Below are positions 1-6,443 of a DNA stretch of 8,625 nt, one piece after another. This DNA is from Agrobacterium fabrum (lineage in GTDB: Bacteria > Pseudomonadota > Alphaproteobacteria > Rhizobiales > Rhizobiaceae): contig QFOL01000163.1 in the NCBI GenBank assembly GCA_003241215.1, positions 1 to 8,625 on the forward strand, read 5' to 3'. A program made the position numbers and the translations under genes. How positions within the stretch are numbered: position 1 is the stretch's first letter; each line of letters opens with the position of its first letter. The notes beneath the pieces are model-generated. The model had not been told where the DNA came from and did not search any database. It worked only from the letters and a program-made list of their open reading frames with translations.

Positions 1-1614
1 ATGCGTATGAGACATTCGTCTAAAATCGGAAAATCAGTCGCAAAAATGTTCGCAGCGGCATTGCTGGCAAGCGTCGCAACGGGCTGTAGCTCGGATGCAT
101 CGCGGTTCAGCGGCCTCTTTTCCAGTGGACCGGACCAGATGACCACGGCGTCAATTCCAGCCCGGCAGGGCGGCGGTGCTTACGGGCAGGCCCCGGTTCC
201 GCAAGGCGACATGAATGGCGGTTACGCCTCTGCCGCGCCGCAGGGCGGTTACGCCAATCAGAATATGGCGGGCAATTCCTATCCGCAATCGGGTGGTTAT
301 GGCGGCGTTCAACCCTCCACAGCCCGCGCTTCGGCCTCGCCGGTGCAGCGTTCCGAGCTGTCTGCCCCGACAGCCGTTGCCAGCCGCGATCCCTCGACCC
401 GCAACGAAGCCATGGCCCAGCCTTTCCCGTCCGCCCAGCGACAGGCCCAGCCGTCTCTTGCGGCGCCCGCCCAGCAGGCTGCTGCTCCCGTCACCGACAA
501 TCTGACCACCGCAACCGTACGGCCCGACAGGAACGGCTGGCACACCGATGGCGCTTCCTCCGTGACCCTGCGTCCCGGTGAAAGCATCGCGACGCTCTCC
601 AACCGTTACGGCGTTCCGGAAAAGGAACTGCTGCGCGTCAACGGCCTGAAGACCGCATCCTCGGCGCAGGCCGGCCAATCGATCCTCATTCCGAAATTCG
701 GTCAGGTCCGCAACGCCGCCAAGGATGCAGCCGGCAATATCGCGCTGAACCGCAATGGCGACCAGCCGACCCCGCTGCGTGGCCCCGAGGGGAACGTGGC
801 CGTGTTGCCGTCGCAGGCCGCCGTTCGTGACAAGGTTTCCTCCGAAGCCGGCAAGCTGACGCCTCCCGGCGGCAAGCCGCTGCCGCCGAGCGGTGGTTAC
901 AAGGTTCAGCCGGGTGACAGCCTGGCGAAGATCGCCCGTGAAAACGGTGTGTCGGTTGCCGCCCTGAAGGCTGCAAACGGTCTGACCAACGAAAGCATTC
1001 GTATCGGCCAGACGCTTGCCATGCCGGGCGCCGGCACCGATGGCATCAAGACTGCCTCCGTTCCCGCCAAGGAAACGGTTGCCGCGAAGCCGGTCGAAAC
1101 CGCTTCCATCAAGCCTGAGCCCTACAAGGCTCCCGCTGCCGCCACCGCCGCAGCGGCGCCTGCCGCGCCGGCTACCGCAAGTGTCGGCGACATCGAGAAG
1201 AAGGCTGACATGGCCTCCGTTGCTCCGGAATCCACGGGTATCGGCAAATATCGCTGGCCGGTCCGCGGCGCTGTCATCAACAGCTTCGGCGACAATGTTG
1301 ATGGCAGCCGCAATGACGGTATCAATATCTCCGTTCCGGAAGGTACGCCGATCAAGGCCGCCGAAAACGGCGTGGTCATCTATGCCGGCAACGGCCTGAA
1401 GCAGCTCGGCAACACGGTTCTGGTCCGTCACGACGACGGCAAGGTCACCGTTTACGGCAACGCCGCCAATCTCGATGTGCAGCGCGGCCAGAAGGTGCAG
1501 CGCGGCCAGACCATCGCCACCTCGGGCATGACCGGCAGCGCCAAGCGTCCGCAGGTTCACTTCGAAGTCCGCAAGGATGCGACGCCGGTGAACCCCTCCA
1601 GTTTCCTTGAATAG
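1..1614 (+). CDS. LysM/LytM-domain lipoprotein, NlpD/DipM-type amidase regulator
   Basis: Predicted envelope lipoprotein of 537 residues that would bind septal peptidoglycan and control cell-wall amidases in division. The N-terminus is basic, then hydrophobic (about residues 15-28), ending in a lipobox-like A-T-G-C with the lipidated cysteine at 29. The -3 position is Ala, less usual than Leu. A Gln/Pro/Ala/Gly-rich linker follows, then LysM 1 (about 187-233), LysM 2 (about 299-342), a second Ala/Pro/Lys linker and a LytM/M23 domain (about 417-537). The LytM domain is degenerate. The usual H-x-G-I-D site reads N438-D-G-I-N442, the central Y-x-H reads Y485-G-N487, and the terminal H-x-H reads Q518-V-H520. 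Loss of zinc ligands is typical of the NlpD/EnvC/DipM activator class, so I infer a regulator and not an active endopeptidase. The gene begins at base 1, so its ribosome binding site lies outside the window. A second ATG at base 7 is an alternative start. It ends in TAG just before a hairpin terminator. Confidence 0.9.
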   Translation: MRMRHSSKIGKSVAKMFAAALLASVATGCSSDASRFSGLFSSGPDQMTTASIPARQGGGAYGQAPVPQGDMNGGYASAAPQGGYANQNMAGNSYPQSGGYGGVQPSTARASASPVQRSELSAPTAVASRDPSTRNEAMAQPFPSAQRQAQPSLAAPAQQAAAPVTDNLTTATVRPDRNGWHTDGASSVTLRPGESIATLSNRYGVPEKELLRVNGLKTASSAQAGQSILIPKFGQVRNAAKDAAGNIALNRNGDQPTPLRGPEGNVAVLPSQAAVRDKVSSEAGKLTPPGGKPLPPSGGYKVQPGDSLAKIARENGVSVAALKAANGLTNESIRIGQTLAMPGAGTDGIKTASVPAKETVAAKPVETASIKPEPYKAPAAATAAAAPAAPATASVGDIEKKADMASVAPESTGIGKYRWPVRGAVINSFGDNVDGSRNDGINISVPEGTPIKAAENGVVIYAGNGLKQLGNTVLVRHDDGKVTVYGNAANLDVQRGQKVQRGQTIATSGMTGSAKRPQVHFEVRKDATPVNPSSFLE

Positions 1615-1636
1615 GTATTGCGTCTCAAGGAATGAC

Positions 1637-1670
1637 AAAGCCGGGTGATGAGCCCGGCTTTTTCATTTTT
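1637..1670 (+). terminator. Rho-independent terminator of the LysM/LytM gene
   Basis: A perfect 9-bp stem (AAAGCCGGG at 1637-1645 with CCCGGCTTT at 1653-1661) closes a 7-base loop and runs into a T-rich tract (TTCATTTTT). It lies 22 bases after the TAG stop of the plus-strand gene. Read from the other strand, the same stem is followed by CTTTGTCATT, a poorer T tract. It may also act weakly on the convergent EndoU gene, which has no better terminator of its own. Confidence 0.9.
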
Positions 1671-1738
1671 GGCCCTTTTCATTTTTGAAGGCGCGCGGCC
1701 TGCCGTCAACCGCCCCGGACGACCAGGCCAAACCGGGC

Positions 1739-3001
1739 TCAGAATATGATCGTCTGCCCCTCCGTGCGGGCCTGCGCCTTCGAATAGCTGACGAGATGCG
1801 CCGTGTGGCCATCGCGGTTGACCAGCCGGATCTCGCCGCCCTTGTTCGAGAGCTGAATGGAGCCTTTCGGCAGCAGCACCGTGGTCGCCATGCCGCCGGC
1901 CAGTGACACGTTGCCGACGGCGAAGCGGTTTTTCATCTTGTCGACCAGGAACCAGCCTTCGAGCGAGACGGTCTCGGCGCCGCTGTTGATGAGGGTGACA
2001 GTCTCCTGGCCGGGATCCTCACCGACGGGATTGACCAGCGCAGCGAGAATTCGCATTGGTCCGCCGGTGATCGGCTCGGGCTGTCCCCGTTGCCCGAGAA
2101 CCGGAACCTCTTGTGGCTCGCTTCCGGCCGGGCCGAGAAAGACCGGATAGAAGGTGCGGATATGCTGGTCATCGGCGCTGCGGAACAGCTTCAGATCATA
2201 TCGCGCACCATTGATGACGGCCTCCTTCGGCGCGCGGGCGCCGAGATGCGCGCGAACCGTGCCGATCGCCATCAGGCCTTCGACGCTGCAACCGACAAAA
2301 AATCCGCCCTTCGGCTTGGTCAGGGGGCGCAGCGCGCCACGCTCATAATCCGGCGCGTCCCAGCGATAGGAGATGGTCACCGATTCTGGAAATCGTTCCT
2401 GGCCATTGTCATACATGCCGCGCAGATAGACGATGCGGTCATCCTTGAACCCGGGAAACCGGTTCCTGTCGATGGTGCCGGCAAGCCCGTCGTCGAGATG
2501 GTACTTGTACCAGAAGTGGTAACCCTGAACCTTCGGTCCTTCCTGTTCGCCGACGAAGATATGCTCGAACCCGGTGAGGGCGGGATCGCCGCCCTGGGCG
2601 AATGTCCGGAACCATTGTTCGAGGAGGACCGCGTACCAGCGATCCCTGGAGACGGTCGTGCCTGTTGCCTCGCTCACATAAGCGCGGGCGACCTGCATCG
2701 GCGGCGTATCGACCACCGCGTCGAGAAGGTCGTGAACCTCCTGACGTTCTTCCGGGGTTTCGAGTTCGGGATCCTGCTCATCCAGGGCATAATTGTCGAA
2801 GAGCCGCGTCACCCGCTCATAGGTCAGCATTTTCCGCGGCGGGATCACGACGCTGGACAGCAGCTTGATGTCCTGCCCTCCGGCTGATGACGATACGACG
2901 GACACATAGCCATGGTCGGCATCGCCCGGCGTCCCATCCAGGATGGGCTTTATGCCATTGCCCGCCTGATCGGCATCCCAAATCTGCTGATAGATATCCA
3001 T
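1739..3001 (-). CDS. EndoU/XendoU-type endoribonuclease with C-terminal lamin-tail domain
   Basis: A 420-residue protein that I read as an EndoU (XendoU, PF09412-like) RNase fused to a lamin-tail domain (LTD). Known EndoU enzymes cut RNA at uridines, often Mn2+-dependently, leaving 2',3'-cyclic phosphate ends. The N-terminal W-D-A-D-Q (8-12) resembles the family opening. G-F-E146-H147-I-F-V-G-E152 matches the first catalytic block (E-H-x4-E). V-Q-G-Y-H162-F-W supplies the second histidine. K229-P-K-G-G-F-F-V-G-C-S-V-E fits the catalytic-lysine block, usually K-x-x-G-S-x-F-x-G-x-S-P-E. T283-F-Y285-P resembles the conserved T-x-Y-P. Residues about 316-420 form the LTD, with N-P-x-G, L-E-G-W, L-S-N-K-G-G and V-S-Y-x-K-A-Q-A. 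There is no signal peptide or membrane segment, so it is probably cytoplasmic unless exported by a special route. The start is fixed by AGGGGA five bases upstream. It follows the PLD-like gene by 39 bp on the same strand, so co-transcription is likely. No immunity gene is recognisable beside it. Fold assignment is fairly firm; biological role is unknown. Confidence 0.86.
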   Translation of the reverse strand: MDIYQQIWDADQAGNGIKPILDGTPGDADHGYVSVVSSSAGGQDIKLLSSVVIPPRKMLTYERVTRLFDNYALDEQDPELETPEERQEVHDLLDAVVDTPPMQVARAYVSEATGTTVSRDRWYAVLLEQWFRTFAQGGDPALTGFEHIFVGEQEGPKVQGYHFWYKYHLDDGLAGTIDRNRFPGFKDDRIVYLRGMYDNGQERFPESVTISYRWDAPDYERGALRPLTKPKGGFFVGCSVEGLMAIGTVRAHLGARAPKEAVINGARYDLKLFRSADDQHIRTFYPVFLGPAGSEPQEVPVLGQRGQPEPITGGPMRILAALVNPVGEDPGQETVTLINSGAETVSLEGWFLVDKMKNRFAVGNVSLAGGMATTVLLPKGSIQLSNKGGEIRLVNRDGHTAHLVSYSKAQARTEGQTIIF

Positions 3002-3006
3002 TCAAG

Positions 3007-3012
3007 TCCCCT
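3007..3012 (-). promoter_or_regulatory. Ribosome binding site of the EndoU-LTD gene
   Basis: On the minus strand AGGGGA lies five bases before the ATG at 3001, within the 39-bp gap after the PLD-like stop codon. The strong match supports this start and independent translation of the second gene of the pair. Confidence 0.75.
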
Positions 3013-3040
3013 GTTCGATGATATCAGTCCGGCCGTTGGG

Positions 3041-5017
3041 TTACCCTCGCGCGAAGTACCGCATGAGCGCGCCCTTCGCCCCGTCGGCATATGGGTCGAG
3101 CCACGTGTCGTCCGTGGCCAGAAATCCCGACCATCCCTTCCGGCCCTGTCGCTTGAGTTCCGCCTCGATCGCCCTGAAACGGTAGTGATCGTAGACATCG
3201 AGGATGTGCACCGCATAGGCTGCGGCAAGAGCCTTGTCGCCGCGCACGATCAACAGATTCTCGTCGTTCGAATAGGATGCCTTGAAACCGAGATTGTGAC
3301 TGCCGAAAATGACCGCGCAGTCATCCGACAGCGGATCGATGACGACCACCTTGTCGTGGATGATTGCGCCGATGCCACCCTTGGCGGTGAGTTCCTCGCC
3401 GCCGAAATCGGCCAGCAGGTCCCGATCGTCCAGACGCGAAGCCCGCACGATGGAAACATTGGCTTCCGAGAAGACATGCGGGGATACCGCTTCCTCGTCA
3501 TCATCGGGATCGTCCGGGTCATTCTTCCGGGCGGGAATATAGTTCGGCATGGCCTGGGCGCTCGATACGGCGCCGCTGACGATGAGCTTCTGGTCCCTCC
3601 GGCCGATGTCGATGGCTTCGCCGACGATGGAGTCCTTGCCGCGCTGGCCGGGATAGAAGGCCAGAAACAGGATCGCGTCTTCGGCCCTGCGCATGAGGCG
3701 GTATATGTCCTGCAGATCGGGCGGGATCGCCGCGCCCTTGCGGCGCGCCTTCATATTGGGCGAGAACCAGACATCGAGCCTTGCGCCGTTGGCGAGCGTG
3801 AAGCGGGCCGGCGTCTCGTTCGATGACCGGAAGGGTGCGGCCTGCTGGTTGTCGGGCATGCCGTCATCGAATTCCTCGGGGAGCGGGAGAACATCCTCCA
3901 GCATCCGGCGCCAGTAATCGGCAAACCCCTCGGCGACGGCTTTATCCTCGACAAGGACGGCGTTGTTCGTTTGTCCCGCAAGGCCGGTCGGCGTCCAGTT
4001 GGTGCTGCCGGTGAAGACCGACTGGGGCGTGCCGTCTTCTTGGAGATGAACCACGAACTTATTGTGACCGATATGGGTGGAGTTGTTGAACATGCGATGC
4101 TGGATATCGACGCCGGCGTCGATCAGCGCCTGGCGCGCATGGGCGTTCCTGACATCCCACGCGCCCTCCACCAGGCCGGTATTTGACAGGATGACGCGGA
4201 TGCGGTCGCTGTTCGTTAAAAGCAGTTCGACGAGTTCGGGGTCGTCGAGTTCATAGAGAGCCAGCAGGAAGGAGCCCGGCCGCTCGAACAGTTCACGCAG
4301 CATCGGAAGAACATCGCCGGCGAGATATTTTCGAATGCCGTTTTTGGGATCGGAGATCATCTCCATCAACTCGTTCGGCTTCTTGACGCCGTCTTCCCAG
4401 ATGACATTGCGCAGCCACTGCGCCGCCAGAACGCCGTTGGTGAAGGTGGACTGGAACGGGCCTAACCGGCGGGTGACATGGATGGCATTGGTGGCGACCG
4501 CCGGACCGAGATAACCGAGCGGCCGGGGTGAGCCTTCATAAGCCTTTGTTCTGGTCTTCACCGGCTTGTTCTGTGCGTCGAGAACCGGTTTTCCATCCGG
4601 GTCGCGCTTGACCACGTCGACATCGGCGGGCGTGGGGTCCTGCGCGGGTTCCATTCCTGGCTGAAGATCGCCGAGCGGCCGGATTTCGTAGCGGACGAAA
4701 ACCTCGGAAGGGCGGAGCGCCGCCTTGTTGCGGCGTTTGCGGAGCGTGAGATCGCGCCACGACAATTTCTGGACCGGCCAGACGGAGGTGGTTTGCGGGA
4801 GCCAATGGGGGTTGCGCTGGCCTTTGAAGGCGACCCAGGCTGCGCAGGTGACCCGATCCTCCTCACCATCGTCGCGAAGGGCGATGCCGCCATCGGCCTG
4901 AAGATAGACGCGGACAACCTCGAAGCCGAGGCAACCCTCAATCTTGCCGTCGATATCCCAGGCGAGGTAGGCAACTTCGTTATTGGCATAGGCACGCGCA
5001 GAAACGATCTTCCCCAT
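3041..5017 (-). CDS. Phospholipase D superfamily protein with two HKD half-sites
   Basis: A PLD-superfamily phosphodiesterase of 658 residues from the ATG at 5017 (660 from the ATG at 5023). Numbers below count from 5023. Residues 1 to about 180 form a beta-rich-looking module (W-P-V-Q-K-L-S-W near 82-89), perhaps fibronectin-III-like. The first PLD half holds H320-N-K322, then G-S-T-N (339-342). The Asp expected seven residues after the His is Leu; D330 sits three further on. The second half has a complete H556-D-K-V-V-V-I-D563, then G-S-H-N (574-577). An Asp/Glu-rich stretch (501-512, N-D-P-D-D-P-D-D-D-E-E) interrupts the second half. There is no signal peptide or membrane segment, which argues against cardiolipin synthase. 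Family members cleave phosphodiesters in lipids or nucleic acids through a phosphohistidine intermediate; the substrate here cannot be read from sequence. It is the first gene of a likely operon with the EndoU-LTD gene 39 bp downstream. I prefer the ATG at 5017 because the Shine-Dalgarno lies six bases from it but directly abuts the ATG at 5023. Confidence 0.88.
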   Translation of the reverse strand: MGKIVSARAYANNEVAYLAWDIDGKIEGCLGFEVVRVYLQADGGIALRDDGEEDRVTCAAWVAFKGQRNPHWLPQTTSVWPVQKLSWRDLTLRKRRNKAALRPSEVFVRYEIRPLGDLQPGMEPAQDPTPADVDVVKRDPDGKPVLDAQNKPVKTRTKAYEGSPRPLGYLGPAVATNAIHVTRRLGPFQSTFTNGVLAAQWLRNVIWEDGVKKPNELMEMISDPKNGIRKYLAGDVLPMLRELFERPGSFLLALYELDDPELVELLLTNSDRIRVILSNTGLVEGAWDVRNAHARQALIDAGVDIQHRMFNNSTHIGHNKFVVHLQEDGTPQSVFTGSTNWTPTGLAGQTNNAVLVEDKAVAEGFADYWRRMLEDVLPLPEEFDDGMPDNQQAAPFRSSNETPARFTLANGARLDVWFSPNMKARRKGAAIPPDLQDIYRLMRRAEDAILFLAFYPGQRGKDSIVGEAIDIGRRDQKLIVSGAVSSAQAMPNYIPARKNDPDDPDDDEEAVSPHVFSEANVSIVRASRLDDRDLLADFGGEELTAKGGIGAIIHDKVVVIDPLSDDCAVIFGSHNLGFKASYSNDENLLIVRGDKALAAAYAVHILDVYDHYRFRAIEAELKRQGRKGWSGFLATDDTWLDPYADGAKGALMRYFARG

Positions 5018-5023
5018 GGTCAT

Positions 5024-5030
5024 CTCCCCT
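5024..5030 (-). promoter_or_regulatory. Ribosome binding site of the PLD-like gene, deciding its start
   Basis: Minus-strand AGGGGAG directly abuts the ATG at 5023 and lies six bases before the in-frame ATG at 5017. Normal spacing favours 5017, making the protein two residues shorter than the longest reading. Confidence 0.65.
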
Positions 5031-5038
5031 TTTCGGGA

Positions 5039-5067
5039 AATATGCTACCCTAACGTGTCATTCGCAA
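5039..5067 (-). promoter_or_regulatory. Candidate sigma-70-type promoter for the PLD/EndoU unit
   Basis: On the minus strand TTGCGA (5062-5067) and CATATT (5039-5044) are separated by 17 bases. Each matches four of six consensus positions. Transcription from here would give a very short leader that barely includes the Shine-Dalgarno. The rest of the 5031-5238 gap offers no clearer promoter. The call rests only on matches and spacing. Confidence 0.25.
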
Positions 5068-5238
5068 GACATTCGCCCATGGTTTCGTTTTTCTGTTTCA
5101 GTTGACGCGACAAGCAGGGATTTCCAGCCCGGAATTTTCGCTCCGGTTGTGATCCGCGTCTTGTATCGGGGCGTGATCGATCGCGAGAACATGAGCTCAC
5201 CATCGCCATTGCCGGGAAACGGTTTGGGACCGGGCCGA

Positions 5239-5754
5239 CTAAGGCCTCACCAGTCCAACCGTCCTCTCGATGAAATCGACAATGGCGCCCGTATCGTTGA
5301 GATCGAAGACGGGAAGCGTCGTCTCGGCCACCGCATGATCGGCGGCAATGGCCACAATATGTGGATCGAGCGGCGCGAGCGGTTCGGTCTTGGCGGCTTC
5401 CAGTCGGCGTGCTTCGATCTTCGGCACGGGTTCGTATTTGTAGCCCTCGATCAAGACCAGATCGCAGGGGGCGAGGCGGGCGAGAATATCCTCGAAGGAG
5501 GGTTCCGGTTCGCCGCGCAATTCATGCATGATGGCGAAACGGGTGCCGGAAACGATGGTGACCTCCTGCGCGCCGGCCTGGCGGTGACGCCAGCTGTCGG
5601 CGCCGACCTTGTCGATGTCGAAATCATGATGGGCGTGCTTGATGGTGGAGACGCGGTAGCCGCGCGCCGTCAGCTCGGTGACGATGCTGACGGCAAGGCC
5701 GGTCTTGCCCGAGTTCTTCCAGCCGGCAATGCCGAAGACCTTTTGCGTCGCCAT
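5239..5754 (-). CDS. mobB: Molybdopterin-guanine dinucleotide biosynthesis accessory protein MobB
   Basis: A 171-residue GTP-binding P-loop protein, close to the 175 residues of E. coli MobB. The family assists MobA in attaching GMP to molybdopterin and is helpful but often not essential. The Walker A motif G11-W-K-N-S-G-K-T18 lies at the extreme N-terminus, as usual. Next come the I-K-H-x-H-H-x-F-D block (38-46), the G-x-D-S-W-R-H-R-Q-A-G-A block (51-62), the hydrophobic strand ending D-L-V-L-I-E-G-Y-K (98-106) and P-K-I-E-x-R-R (111-117). I chose the ATG at 5754 because family members begin a few residues before the P-loop and GGAG lies nine bases upstream. The reading frame is open to 5814, but the extra 20 residues do not look like MobB. 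It is the last gene of the four-gene minus-strand unit, 62 bp after mobA. Confidence 0.92.
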   Translation of the reverse strand: MATQKVFGIAGWKNSGKTGLAVSIVTELTARGYRVSTIKHAHHDFDIDKVGADSWRHRQAGAQEVTIVSGTRFAIMHELRGEPEPSFEDILARLAPCDLVLIEGYKYEPVPKIEARRLEAAKTEPLAPLDPHIVAIAADHAVAETTLPVFDLNDTGAIVDFIERTVGLVRP

Positions 5755-5816
5755 GGTTCCAGGCTCCATCTCTTTGTTCCAGCGCATTGTCCCGATGATA
5801 AGACCGCTATGCATCT

Positions 5817-6443
5817 TTATTGTAAATGTTCCAGATAGCTGCGCGCCAGCGCCAGTTCATCCGGCGTGTTGATGTTGAAGAACGGATCGAGGCTGCCCTT
5901 TGCCGTTTCGAGCGGCGGGAATGCGACGCCGATGGTGACATGGCGGGCAAGATAGGCGCGGATGCGGCGGTTTGCATCGTTCTTCAGCCAATCCTCGAGA
6001 TCGTCGGCCAGCGCCACCGGCCACAGCGCGAAGACGGGGTGAAGCTGGCCGCTGGAGGCGGCGATGACGATCGCATTGTCCGATACGTGTTCGCACAGCC
6101 GGGCCGCCAGATCGTCAGGGAAGAACGGGCTGTCGGCGGGCGCCGTCAGGAAGTGGCTGCCGGCGGCGTCGCGATTGCGGAAATGCCGCATGCCGGCGAG
6201 AATGCCGGCGAGCGGTCCGGCATGGCCGTTCAGCGTATCCGGCAGCAGCGGCAGGCCGAAACTCTCCGCCCAGCCATTGGCGGCGTTGATGGTGACATCC
6301 GAGACCTGCGGCGCGATGCGGCGGATGACGTGGGACAGCAGGGGCGCATCTCCCAGCGTCACCATCGCCTTGTTGCTGCCCATGCGCCGCGACAGGCCGC
6401 CGGCGAGCACGAGGCCGGGTATTTGACGGGGAGGGGCGCTCAT
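5817..6443 (-). CDS. mobA: Molybdenum cofactor guanylyltransferase MobA
   Basis: A 208-residue cytoplasmic nucleotidyltransferase that transfers GMP from GTP to molybdopterin cofactor, giving the guanine dinucleotide form used by DMSO-reductase-family enzymes. E. coli MobA has 194 residues. The N-terminal nucleotide-binding signature is clear: [14 protein letters not shown] (13-26). Also visible are P-D (68-69), G-P-L-A-G (76-80), the metal-binding aspartate in P-A-D104-S-P-F-F-P (family often C-D-x-P) and the C-terminal [10 protein letters not shown] (188-197). The ATG overlaps the TGA of the upstream MFS gene in an ATGA junction, implying translational coupling. AGGAA at 6452-6456 stands eight bases before the start. 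Together with mobB it completes the dinucleotide step of the pathway; the earlier moa/moe genes are not in this window. Confidence 0.95.
   Translation of the reverse strand: MSAPPRQIPGLVLAGGLSRRMGSNKAMVTLGDAPLLSHVIRRIAPQVSDVTINAANGWAESFGLPLLPDTLNGHAGPLAGILAGMRHFRNRDAAGSHFLTAPADSPFFPDDLAARLCEHVSDNAIVIAASSGQLHPVFALWPVALADDLEDWLKNDANRRIRAYLARHVTIGVAFPPLETAKGSLDPFFNINTPDELALARSYLEHLQ

Noticed and set aside
151..1638. Long open frame of 495 codons on the minus strand opposite the lipoprotein gene
   Set aside because: Its translation is Gly/Arg-rich low complexity with no recognisable domain, and it mirrors a clear LysM/LytM gene. This is typical antisense openness in GC-rich DNA.
1697..1729. Inverted repeat GGCCTG/CAGGCC as a terminator for the EndoU gene
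   Set aside because: Only six base pairs around a 21-base loop, with no T tract on the minus strand.
2090..3826. Two plus-strand open frames (2090-2887 and 2912-3826) opposite the EndoU-LTD and PLD-like genes
   Set aside because: No motifs are recognisable, and both are fully overlapped by minus-strand frames with intact catalytic motifs and good ribosome binding sites.
3041..5017. PLD-like protein as a cardiolipin synthase
   Set aside because: It has no N-terminal membrane segments, is longer than Cls proteins, and has an imperfect first HKD site.
5755..5814. N-terminal extension of MobB to the ATG at 5814
   Set aside because: The 20 extra residues do not fit the family, whose P-loop starts within about 10-15 residues. 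The ATG at 5754 has a better-placed GGAG.
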